DNA of 64,000 bases from NCBI RefSeq assembly GCF_000327385.1, contig NW_008708458.1:2893671-2957670 (forward strand). The letters run 5' to 3'. Of the stretch, positions 1 to 13,500 are shown one piece after another. Position numbers and translations under genes: made by a program. Within the stretch, counting starts at the first letter, position 1. Every line of letters starts with the position of its first letter. Origin of the DNA: Lottia gigantea (taxonomy: Eukaryota; Mollusca; Gastropoda; Lottiidae). The notes beneath the pieces were generated by a model. It worked only from the letters and a program-made list of their open reading frames with translations, did not search any database and was not told where the DNA came from.

Positions 1-1539
1 TCAACACTCCCACCTTTCAACTAAATGCTGGCCACTTTCTCAAAAAAAAAAAAAAACATCCATCAAAATTTATCACAATTGTCTACAACACAAATGTAAG
101 AAATGTTGGGCCTTGACAAGATGGCTTTGTATTTTACAAATTGAAAACAAACATTGAAGAAGAAATTTTTTTTCTTTTGCAATTAATATTAAGGCACTTA
201 ACAAATGAAAATCATTTTCGATGCAGCAATTTTCAATTTCAAAACAATGTGCGTAGTTTTAATATTTAGACCACAATTAAAATGATACAAGTCTACATAG
301 GGTTTAACTAAGAATCTTACCCACGTTATCATCATTCAGCATTGACTAAACTTTCTCTAAAATGGGAAATTATTCTTTAAGAATTTCTCAATCAAATGCC
401 ATTTTGACTGACAGCTAGCGTTCGGATCTAAGAAAGATGGATCTTATTAAGTAAAATTTCCTTGGTTAGGAATTTGGCACAGGCAGAGATTCAGTGGTGG
501 CACCAGTTGGGGTACAGAGCAGGCATTTTCCACCCCCCTTTAGCAAACTGGTTTGTACCCCCAACTGTACCCACACTTTATATTTAAAAGGAAATTAATA
601 TATGAATTTTATGTATTTTAGAACCAAATTATGTCAGAATGCAACAAATCTTTCGAAAATTTTCTTGAGAGAACCCTCCACAGAGTTGCTGCATTTTGAA
701 TATAGCCTTAATAGTTTGTCCCCTCATTGAGTCAGTCTGCCCCCAATTTGTAACCCCAGAAAATCTACACTAAATGGTACAATATGCTATGGACATATTC
801 AATCATATGGATCCAATGTTTCAGGTTTTTGACACTAAAATAAGTACTACATTTAAGCTTAACCTAACTGTTTGCCTGTTAGTAAAACAAAAAAAAACGA
901 GACCTAGAAACAGAATATCCAAGAAAAGTGCGAATGCAACTCCATGAAATCTTTAAAGCTTTGAAAACAGACACACTTTGTCCTAATTATCACACAAAAA
1001 AACAAAACTGATTAACAAGAATGAATGATTAAGGAAACTTATGCATACCTTTATCTCATACCACTAGCTAATATTTCATGTCCTAATGGTAATTTTTTTC
1101 GACTGGATTTTGTAAAACTAGACCTTTATCATTACATAAACTTTTTAAGATCGTTCAGCTTTTTTGAAGCTGTTAGAAAACTACTGAACGGATTTAAGTA
1201 AAATAAATGCCTAATCATAGAGAAATTTGTCTCCTACATATTCTGTTATATAACTAATAATATCAAGCCACAATAAAGCCAAACACCAAACCTAGGTCAA
1301 ACTGCTTAATTAACAATTGGTACTCTCCGTTTTTTAGTAACCCTTTTAAAACAAATTCAGTTTCATCAAGTAGATACATAGATGTCTATAGCATATTTTG
1401 GCAATATTTTAAGGTAATAAAAGAACTCATTTGGACCTAGCAATAAAATTATAATATCAATTATCAGTATTCAAGCCCTGTTGGATCTGGATGTGCATAA
1501 ATATCCTTGACCAACTTTAAATCATATCACAAAATAATT
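1..1539. other. 3' flank of the Tudor gene, no gene seen
   Basis: This is the downstream flank of the minus-strand Tudor gene. It should include that gene's 3' UTR, but I found no clear minus-strand AATAAA close to the stop codon, so the transcript end is unplaced. The sequence is AT-rich. A C-rich patch near 480-760 looks like degraded interspersed repeat. No ORF here has exon-like borders. Confidence 0.5.
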
Positions 1540-4500
1540 TCAAAATAAAATGCTGGATTTTCGAGGACAGTCATACACTACATGAGTTGTCTCCCCACAA
1601 TTAGTACAAGTACGAGTTTTCGGCGACCAACCATAGTCCTGTCTGGTGGGGCGAAATTGATAAGTAGGGGTTTTAGGAGGGGAAACTTGTTGTGCGAGAG
1701 GTGGGCTAGCAGGTTTACAATCTGTTGCCCCGGTAACCATGATGTCATCATCACTAAAGTCTGATTCCCATTCATCACTGTTGTCATAGTGACTACTTTT
1801 ACATTCCACATTTGTAGTTTCTGAATTATCTCCCTTAGGTCCATTAGGTTTATCTGCTCTGGAAGAGTCACTGGAATTAAAACCAACTGTTTGTTTCTGG
1901 AACGAGAGGTTTTGGTCACTTACACGTGAAGGTTTATTTTCTGCCATTAAGATGTCTGTTGCTATGGAATGTAATGAAGTATTGTTACTTGAGCTTTTTG
2001 AGATTTTTTTCGGAGCTTTTGAATCCTTGTCTGAATTCAAACTAGGCCATTCTGATACATCTGTTGGCCTTCTGTATTTATTAGATTGGTTGTCAGGACG
2101 ATTAGTTTGCTGCAGAGCTATTTTTGGTGGGAATTTTCTCATAGCCTCCATTTCAGCTCTTTCTTCCATTTGTCTGCGAGTTAACTTAGCTTGCTCTGGT
2201 AGATCACGACCATGGATGATTTTGGATGGTTTGAGAGGTACAGGCTTTGTTGAAGGTTTGGGTGTTAATGGATGACCTTTGGTAGTAGTTAAGTTAGTAG
2301 GCACTCTTTTTGGTGGTAAGAATTTACCTTGAGGCATAGAACGGTCTTTAGTTTTGTTACCATAAGGAACGAATTTCAGTTCTGATACTGGTTTGGATGG
2401 TGTTGATGATGGTTGCATAGCTGGCTTTGGTGATTGGTCAATTAAAGAAGAAAGTGTTCTGGAAGAAGAATTTGGTTGGTGATGAACCTCAGTGCTAGGA
2501 GATGAGATGGATTCTTCTGTCAGGCCATCTGCTGCAGGTTTGACCAACACTTTCAACTCTTCAGAAGATAGCTGCCGTCTGGCCTGGACATTTTTTCCCT
2601 TCAAAACTCCAGATTTTAATGTTTGTATTGCTAAATGTTTCAAGTGATCAGAATGAAGGCTTCCTGAATCTGGTTCCACATTGTCTTTTTTCACACAATC
2701 TGCCCATGAACCATATTTAGACTTTGATTTCTTTGAAGCAGATGATTTCTTTTTAAATAATGGAGTGAACAAATCTGCTGATTTCGAATGATCTTCTTTG
2801 GGATGTTTTCCATTTAATACATGTGGGTCAAAGGTCACACTCTCTGCAGATTCTTCCTCTCTAGTTGGCAAATCCTGGTCGTCATATTCTTGATCAGGAT
2901 TGTGATGAACAGCCATTTTGGATTCATGTTCATTGAGTGCATCCTTATTTTCCTTTTTATATGGAGCTTCATTATCTCTTGTAGCTACTGGCGATTCAAT
3001 GCCTTGACGACCAGATTTGGGTGATTTCAGCTGTTCCATTGATTGGTTAGTTTCTTGACTAGTATTACTTCTTGTTGCTAAGGGAGAGTTTGATCGACTG
3101 TGCCTCAATTCTTCCAATCGATAAATTTCTGAGAAACTTGAGATACGCTCTAAATTTGAGTTCCTTTGTTCCATGGAAGTGTCACAGCTTTGATTGAGAT
3201 CTTGAGAATCTGTATTTTTTGAAAAACTTTCATCACCTTGATATTGTTGTTCTGATGTAACAGAATCTGAAATAAATTAAGAATTTTACACCATATTTGT
3301 CTTCATGTCATCAGGAAAGCATTGTTAACTTGTCTTCAAATTTATAGCTTTTACGTCTTAACTGAAATATTCACAACTATTATTACAGCCTTTGTTAGCC
3401 AATGGTCGAAACAGCAACATTAGCAAACTCTTTCTTGATTACCAACTGGCAGTGGATTTTTAGCTGGCATTACCTGTATCACAACAGGCCTTGGTTTATT
3501 GTTTCAACTGCTAAGTAGTGCCAGTAAGAGGAACTTTACACTTGATGGTTTCAAAATGTAAAAGCCCATGAGACCATGTAAGACAATAAATATAAATGTT
3601 TACCTCGAAGCCACCATTCATCTGGAACTTGTATATCATCAGCATTATCTTCAGTCTGTACACCACGTGATTCAAGTTCCAGTCTGTCTGTCTGTGTCAT
3701 CATCTCTGATTTTAATACTGGTGTATCAACATAGCAAACTGAATCGGTTGCAGGTTTGGATTGTGATGAAAGTTTTAGGTTAATCTGCTGATGTACCAAA
3801 CTGGATTTATATATACCAAATAACTTGGCTCTGTAGGCACTGAAATATAAAAAAATGGTACATTGATTATTTCATTGATTATAACAAAATTCCTTAAACC
3901 CTGATGGAGCTGGATTGGTTTATTTTAAACAGGTTAGACCTCTTCCAATTTTGGCTTCAAACAGCCGGTACAAAACTGGATATGTCCCATTCAAAATTAA
4001 CTATATTTATTCTTTCTCCACCATTTTGAATTCTTCATTTTACTTTTTTCAAAAATAGAACTCATTCTGAACATGTTCCAAATTGTACCAACCTTCTTAA
4101 ACCATCAGCTAGAAATTTCTCTTCTATCTGTTCAATATAATACTGATATTTATCTGGATACTCATCACTCAAGACTTCAGACACTAACAACCAGACACTT
4201 TCAAGACAATCGATATACAACTCACTTAAACTCTGGATTTCAGGCCCACCTTGCAAACCCTACAAACAAAATAATACATTTAAAATAATATGCAATTATT
4301 CTTTTAATAGGATTTAGATGCCTCTGATGAGCACACAAATACAACAGTATATAGGTTAAACATAATATGTAATGGCACGCTACTTTCATTTTATTTACGT
4401 TCACAAACAAAGCGTCATAACGCGTTTTGATTGGCTGAAATTTGCTATCAATACAGTAGGGTCAATTTTGATTGGACAATATTTAGCTATGAATACGTAA

Positions 4501-7500
4501 TTTTTCTCACTTGTGTTACCACGGCCTCAAGGAAGTATAACAAATGGGGGTGACCTTTGGCCACGATGATCAATAATAGGCAATTTACTGTAGCTTCAGC
4601 ATTGGGGAAACAGCATATAGGCTAAGCACTACTTATCTTATCAATAATAGGCAATTTACTGTAGCTTCAGCATTAGGAAACAGCATATAGGCTAAGTACT
4701 ACTTATCTTATCAATAATAGGCAATTTACTGTAGCTTCAGCATTGGGAAACAGCATATAGGCTAAGCACTACTTATCTTATCAATAATAGGTAATTTACT
4801 GTAGCTTCAGCATTAGGAAACAGCATATAGGCTAAGTACTACTTATCTTATCAATAATAGGCAATTTACTGTAGCTTCAGCATTGGGAAACAGCATATAG
4901 GCTAAGCACTACTTATCTTATCAATAATAGGCATTTTACTGTAGCTTCAGCATTGGGAAACAGCATATAGGCTAAGCACTACTTATCTTATCAATAATAG
5001 GTAATTTACTGTAGCTTCAGCATTGGGAAACAGCATATAGGCTAAGCACTACTTATCTTATCAATAATAGGTAATTTACTGTAGCTTCAGCATTGGGAAA
5101 CAGCATATAGGCTAAGCACTACTTATCTTATCAATAATAGGTAATTTACTGTAGCTTCAGCATTGGGAAACAGCATATAGGCTAAGCACTACTTATCTTA
5201 TCAATAATAGGCATTTTACTGTAGCTTCAGCATTGGGAAACAGCATATAGGCTAAGCACTACTTATCTTATCAATAATAGGCATTTTACTGTAGCTTCAG
5301 CATTGGGAAACAGCATATAGGCTAAGCACTACTTATCTTATCAATAATAGGCATTTTACTGTAGCTTCAGCATTGGGAAACAGCATATAGGCTAAGCACT
5401 ACTTATCTTATCAATAATAGGCATTTTACTGTAGCTTCAGCAATTCTCAAATTCTACTGTTGTTGGATCTATATGCTCTGCAAAATATTGTTATAGAAAT
5501 GTTACAATACCTTTTTGTTGAATATAATCCATCTTTCAACAGTAGACAATATCAACTCCTGTATAGAACCAGATACACTGAAAAATTCAATATAGAAAGT
5601 TTACAGCTATAGTGACAACATAAAATATTTAATTTTATGTGAATTACAACACCCACAGATGTCTGACTGGAAATTTGAGTGATGCATATAGAAGCCATAA
5701 ATCAGCCCAAATACACATGAAATCCTCTTTGCAACCCCTCTAAGATTTTTGATTGAAGGTTATACACTAGTAACATTCAACTATGAAGGGTGTCTTCTTG
5801 CATTTTCAAGTGTAGTCACAAGATACCCTAGTTCTTTTTGAGTGTTATATAATAATCAACCACACAAACTGAGCTGTGAAAATGTTATAGTATGTATATT
5901 TATAGACGTACCTGTCAGGCCAATAATTAGAAAGTTGTAATAGTTTAACTAGGACTATAGAGTAGTCTGTATGATATGTTTTACGAACAGGAAGTTTAAG
6001 ATAGGCTTTACTTAATTTCTTTATTACATACTCCATACACGCACCAAATATATCACAATCTGAAACAATACATCATAGAGTTTAATATCTTTCTGTTCCA
6101 ACCATCAAGTACCTGAATGAAATGTCAGTTTACCATTGATTTAGTTGAAATAATGAAATGAAATGGGAGTATTACATTTTTCTGTTTTCTACCATAATGG
6201 ATTATTGAAATGAAATGGCAGATTTACATCCCTGAGTTCTCATCCTTCCAAATAAATTTGTGACCATATTAACCAACTACGACTTAGGTAATTTCCAATT
6301 TAGATGTCTGAAACCTGTGGAGCCTAGAAGTGCACCACAAAGGCAATATAATACAATGAAATAGTTTTCACCAACTATCACCAAGTGTATGTTCTCCCGT
6401 TTCTCTCTGCTGATGTGTAGGTGTAAACAAAGTGACTATACTTACGAGAGTACGAGTCTAAAATAGTCAGTAATTTCTGTGTATTTTGTTTATCAAGCAC
6501 TGCTCGGTCTAATATAGTTTCTAAACATACAGATAACACATTGGCTTCACAACCATCATTTTCTACAACACAAATAAAACAATATAATAGAATTAGTATA
6601 GAGGAATTTATGTAGTATGACTAAGACTAGCTCAGAATAATTTAATTTTGAAGTTTTGAAAGTTCTGTATGTGTCAATGTTATTTTCAGCACTATCTATT
6701 GAAAATGTATCCGAGGGCGATTCACAACATAAGCAATCCATAGAACCATCACTCTCCATCACTAAGCACACTTCTTTAAACAAAGGTTCGGAATGCGTTT
6801 TAAAGTGTACATATGAGAATACTTGTCCAACTGTAGTAGGACGCAGGCTGAAACTAGGTCAGTTATCTGAAGATCATATTTTATGAAACATCAACATAAT
6901 TTTTTAGGTTCTGTTTTAACATAGACATTTTAGACAAGTTTTGCATGAGACAATTTAGTAATTGAAAGTATAGAAGCCTGGCTGATTGACACCTGACCAA
7001 CACATAAATTTCAATATGCTATAGGTATTTGACTCAATATATATTTCAGGTAGCAATACAAACCTGGAGGAACAATAGAATGTATTTTATCACAGACAAT
7101 AACAGGATCTTCTTCATTCTCTATTGTCTTTAATACCTATAATCATAGTACATAATACTCAATAAATAACATATCATAGGTACGGAGCCCCTAAGACGGA
7201 ATTTTCCATACTTTTATAAAATATTTTGTTTAAACAAAATAATTATTTTGTTAAAACGAAATATTTTATAAAAATGGAAAATTGTGCATTAGGGGCTCCA
7301 TATATAGGTACATATCCTTTGTTCTGAGATCAGAGATGTTGGCAATTGTACATTGTTCAAAAATCTGCTTATAATTAATGTAACCATCAATATTTCACCA
7401 AATGACCCATAAAAGACTCCAAATAACTTACTTTTTCAATTTTCTTAGAGAATCTGTATTCAGCCTCTTCTGAATTTTCTAATTTAACTACAGGTTTAAA

Positions 7501-10500
7501 ACTATCTTCAAGACTGTCAATTTAAGACAAAAAAACAGTAAATCTGTAAAGTTATCATGTTATCAACTATGCTGTAGCGCAATGGAGGTATATAAGGCAA
7601 GTCCCTCAGTTTTGAAACGACAGCCAAACTTTAGAAGTGTATTTTTAATCCTTCCTGTTTTTAACTTGAAATACACTCTGGCCTTCTTTAAACATAGACA
7701 AAATTATATACATTAAAATGCAAATAGAAAAGGTTAAATATTGTCATTTGAAAATCAAAAGAGAGGGAAGGAATTGGCATCAATATATCGTCAGAAATAT
7801 TTACATTATACACTACATGTAGTTTATCTTGATTTGCTTTAAAATCTTTCTGAACTTACATTATTGCCTCTAAAATTTGCTGCCTAGAATTTAGTTTAGG
7901 ACTGGATCTATTTGGTTGACTGGAACGATTTTCTGGAAATATAAATAAGAGATCATGTTTAGGAGCAGTGATTAATATGGCTAACAACATGGCTGTTAAC
8001 GGTAATGTAACAAAAAGGATTCAGAAAGTATTCAAATATGCTATTTATTTATTAACTATATATCTTACTGAATGAGACAAAGTGAGGATTGCAAATCCAA
8101 ATCAATGAGATTTCAGATAGCAGCTAAACTACAGTAAAAACTATAGTAAGAGACCACTCAAGGGAATAGTCCAAAAGAGTCTTTAAATGGAGGTGGTCTC
8201 CTAGGTAGAGAATTGGGTCAGAATAAACACAAAATTCATTTTGTTCAGATGGCCATTTATTGTGGTCGCATATTGAAGATGGTAGTTTTGTAAAGGTGGT
8301 TTCATAAGCAGATTTACTGTATCCTCAAAATTTATGGGCCTTCACTCTTAATCATTCATAAGCTACATTTTGTTGTTTTCTGTATATATTCAAGATGATT
8401 AGTCATTAGTTTCAATTGGGATCAGCATCATAATGAGTCAGATGATAAAAATTTGGACTGAAAGCATACCTTTTTGCTGAAATCTAGCTGGTTGTGTATA
8501 TTTCTGTGGGGGTGGTTTTTGATAACGTGAGGGGTAGTGGGGTGTATATTGATGAGAATACTGAGCTGTAGGGGGTGGAGTAGGTTTTTTATCACTAGGT
8601 GGGAGTTTATATTGGGCTTTATTCATTGGACTAATTGACTCTATCTGTGACTTGATATTATCATAAACATCAGGTGGTTGAGATGTATCAGGTGTACCAA
8701 TACTCAGATCTGACCTTCCTACAAAATAGTAACACATTATAATTTATTATTTGATGCTCAAATTATAATTCAGCCATAACAGCCATCTTAAAATGATTGA
8801 AAAGAGTTTTGTGATAGTTTATGTGTGTCCTTTGAAACTAAATACTGTAAATAAGCTAAAGGAATTAAATATTATTTAAGATAGTGAGATAGTGATGTCA
8901 TAAACGTTGAATTTGAGCGGAATTGCAAGAACCACAGACGTCTAGATGGCAATTTGAATCGATACTTCTGTGTCGCCTATAAACAGGCTGTACATGACCT
9001 TTACTGCTGATGCTTGGGTAAAAAATTTTTATACAGTATATGAAGTTGAATGTCTTATATAGCTCAATGTGGTAGAAAGTTGGATTTTAAGATTTTAACC
9101 ATTTTATCAACAGAAAGAAAGGGTGCCTGTTACCCAAAACGTTTCATGGAATTAAAAACTTCTTATAATCAACATCTCTGCTTTAGTCACTTATTGGGGG
9201 AATATTTACTGGAATAGTTCACTTTTTACGGATTTCCCTACGCATCATTGAGATCCTGACTGGGGAGATCTTATACAGAATTCTTCCATTCGCTACACAA
9301 CCAAGACAAGCTGTTTTCATGTCGTCCCTCTATATATTTCATAAACAAGTAAAATACCAACCCCAGTTAATGATGTCTTTAGATTCATCTTTCTCAAGTT
9401 CTTCATAAATCTGTTCCATATTATCTACAACTTCTGTTTTAGTTGTTACTCTTCTTTCTACATCTCGTACTTCCTGTTTATTAGTTAAACATATTATTAT
9501 AATAAATATTCTAATACTTCAGGGTAACAGTACATGTTTGGTAGTTTTTCATAATTCACTTAGCAATTAAGCAGTAGAGAGCATGGTCCATACTCAAAAA
9601 TAGAATTTAACATTAAGAAATACCAGAAAAAATTGATAGTTTTTTTGTGAAATGTGGGGAAACTTTTCTTAAATCTATTAGTTATCCTACATCATTTTAA
9701 CAGATAGGGGTACACACTAACTGTTGAAAGGGGCATTCTGCTTTTTTTTTTCATAAAACATTTTCATAATAAAAAACGTCATAAATTATACCTGATATTT
9801 CTAAAATATGCTATTTACATCTGTATACCTACTTGATCAAACTGAATTTGTTTTAAAAAGGTTATTTTAAAATGGAGAGTACTAATTGTTAATTAAGCAG
9901 TTAGGCCTTATAATGGCTCGATATTATTATTTGAAACAATTAGAATACGTAGGAGACATATTTCTCTACAATTAAGCGTCTATTACGGGACATATTTCTC
10001 TAAATTTTGTTGTTTAGTTTTCACAAATCTGAGCAAAAAAAAGTTTTGACCTCCAAAAAAAGCCTCCTTGTGTCTACTTGTAAACTTTCCTCAATTCAGT
10101 GGGTTCATTTCCACTTTCTCCCTGCATAAAAAACTTTAAGCTTACCTGAATTTCATCAGGGCATGCTGACTTAGTTTTCATGATGGTTGACAGATTAAAC
10201 CCAGGTATAAGAATTTCTGGAGATGGAGGTTCTACAGGTATAGGTTTATCTTCAATATTAGTTGGTACTGCTGACCAAATGTTTGATCCATCATTCGTAG
10301 ACCAAATATTATTGATGTGGTCTCCATTAGTTGCTGTATAGTTATATGACCATATGCTAGGCAGGGCTGTTTTTACTTGATCCTCGCTGGGAAAATTTGA
10401 CCAAAAGTTATTGGATTGATCTGAAGAATCTTGTTTAGCAATTGGTGCAGCCGTTGACCAAGAATTCGAATAAATACTTTGAAATGAATTCTTCGAATTA

Positions 10501-13500
10501 AAATTTTCATCTCCTGATCCAAAATCTGTAGAATAATTCAATGGAGTTGATAATCCAGAAAGAGGCTCTGTAGAATTTGAAGCATTGTCAGCCATATATA
10601 ATCTTCTGCTCTCTTTACCATATTTTTGAGAAGCATTCTGATTGGACAGACCAGATGACTGTTTGCAACCGGACATCTGATTGGCTTTATTATGTTGTTT
10701 GTGACTGGTTACACTGGACGAATCAGAATCACTGTAAAATCCTGTTGTATAGGTGGTGTTTATTGCCTGCTGATTGTTGCCATAGTAACGACTGTTGATG
10801 ATGTTCGTCATTTCATACGGACTCTCGTTATAAAGCCTCCTATTGGATGAATTGGACTGATTATGTGGACTGTTGTTATCTGATCTGTTATTGGATGAAT
10901 CAGACATATTGTAAAGATTGATATTAAATGATTGCTGATTGGTTGATTGAACTGATTCCCTGCCATCTGATTGGTCAAAACCAACTGGACTGTTTGTATA
11001 ATCGGATGTTAAGAGATCATCTGAAAGAGTGAAATTTGTACATGAAATTTATATCTTTACTAGTAGCTTGGAATTGGCATCCATACTTAAATCACTATAA
11101 CAGGTACATCAAATGTCAATCTGCATATGGCTTTGTCAATTATATTTGCATACCTTTGAAGTCAAAATGACCAATGGTGCAATCAGAAGACTAAAGTTAA
11201 GGCAGTTAAACTATCAACAATAAACAAATATAAACAAATTTCCGCCATTATTATTTATGTCATAATGTACATGCTTAATGATATTGTGATCTCTGAACTT
11301 CTCAATAACTTCTGAGTTAAACTCAAAGCTGGCTTAACTTTCATATCTGTCTGAACACTCACCAAAAAATCATAAACCAGACCAGCCTCGATGGTTAATA
11401 GTTAAGCTGCCTTAACTTTAGTTGTCTGATTGCACTTCCAATCAGAGGTCAAAATGAATCATGAATTATAAATTAGCACTACACCAACCTGTATCATAGG
11501 AAAAGTTCTCCAGATATGATTCTGGCATTCTTGATTTTACATCCCGGCTGAATTCTGGCACTTCTTCATCATTTGCCTAGAAAAAAACCCATAGAATCAA
11601 GCAAACGCAAATCATGCTGTAATGAAACTCGTCTTATATTTTGATTCCATTATTCTCATATCATAGAATGTAGTGATTAGATTAGCTCTCAACATAAATA
11701 TTGTCAAGATTATGGCTTATTGTTTACAAATCGAAAAAAGCAGGCTAATGCGGCTGGCTGTCCTGGTAAAATTTCCCTCATTGCACCCTGCATGGCGTTG
11801 CACGTTTTCATTCACACACATGGTGCAGAAAAAAGGAAGTAGAACTCCATCTATTTCATTGTCATTGTCCCGTCTCAAGTCCCATCAACTTCTCCAGAAG
11901 GGTGAGTTCCTGCCAAATAAAATGTGGACTTACTATTCCAATTTCTTCCTGCATTAAGATATGAGCCAATGACCTCCCTTCTTTATCACTGGAAAATATA
12001 AACCATATCATTATTTCTATATTTTTAACTTCACTTTTATAGATACATCTACATATTCACAAATTATGGAGACCAGCAATGATGAAAAAAAAAATGGACC
12101 TTACACACACCAAAAAGCTAGAAGACCCCATTAATACCCTTTAAAGGTAAAGATTCGCCATTCATTTGACTAATCGTACCTTAGTCTCAGAAACAGGAAT
12201 TTTAAGCTAAACCAATCAGTAATAGTGTTCACAGCTCATCGTAGAAATTTGAACATTCAAATCTATGTATGTCGAGAATTATCTACTTTTTAATGTTAAA
12301 ATGACGACTCGGTTGCAAATAAGAATAGCAGTCATAAGTTTTGAATGAAACTGAGTTGTGAGTTGCATTCTGAACTCATGACCTCTTTCATAAAACCACA
12401 ACCAGTTGCCTATGGTTGCAAATAACAATAGTAGTCATAAGTTTCTAATGCAACTCTTGAGTTACGAGTTGTGTTTGAACTCATGACCTCTTATAAAACA
12501 GGAAGCTGTTTATTGCTATGGTGTGAGGGCTATTAAAATCTGTTTAAATAATGACTATACCTGGTATATAGTGAGACTTCATCATACATAAACTGATTGT
12601 TAATTCTTACAATAGCTGTTTGAAATATCTTCCCTTTTGTTATCTCTTTAAAATAATTAATACCTCGACTAGTCCAGTTCTTTGCCAACTACAAACAGAA
12701 ATAATATCTAAATTAATTCATTGCTCATAACATAGCATCAAATATAAAAATCTTGTTGCAATAGTGCAAAATGAACGGACATCCATGGTGTCCTACAGCT
12801 ACAAACAGAAAGCAGCGTAGAATCAGTCAAGACTTGTGCCTTCTAGAGTGTTTAAGAGCAATTGTGAACGTAGAAATCAGACGTGGGTGACACCGATATA
12901 CCCTCTACATTTCATATAAAATTTACATAGAATGCATACACAAATTTTTAAATGGATGTGGATTCAAGATTGTTCACTTACAGGAGTAATACCAGCCAGA
13001 CGACATTTGGAAGCTTGAGGTTTTAACATTGTAAATATGATGGGACAAGCTAAACAGACTTGATCTATTGATACCATATCAGAATCACCATAGTCCACAT
13101 ATACTATATCTAACTTTCGCTTATCACTGTAATTATAAATAATATAATCAATGTTCTGAATATCAAACTAAACAAATTTTCAAACCCGATCGTACTGTAC
13201 CTTACGTAGAATGCCCATAAGAAATCAATCAGAAAAATCAAATTGCGAAATCAATAGTGATGATGCCCATCATAATGGCATGCATATCCCCTGCTTACAA
13301 GAATATTTACAACTATCTTTAAATCAAAAGAAACAAGAATTTATGCAAGCCCAAGTATATCCCTAAAAGTTTTTCACATAATTTTTCTTCAAACAATACG
13401 AAAATCAATATATCCTTATTTAGGAATATGATGCTGAATCACCCAATCTTATTAAAATTTGATTAAATCCTTGTTTCGCTACTAATATTTTTGTCGGTGT

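Noticed and set aside
1578-2275. Open frames overlapping the last Tudor exon in other frames
   Set aside because: Shadows of the 1540-3266 exon, which is supported by splice phase and a CCHC motif.
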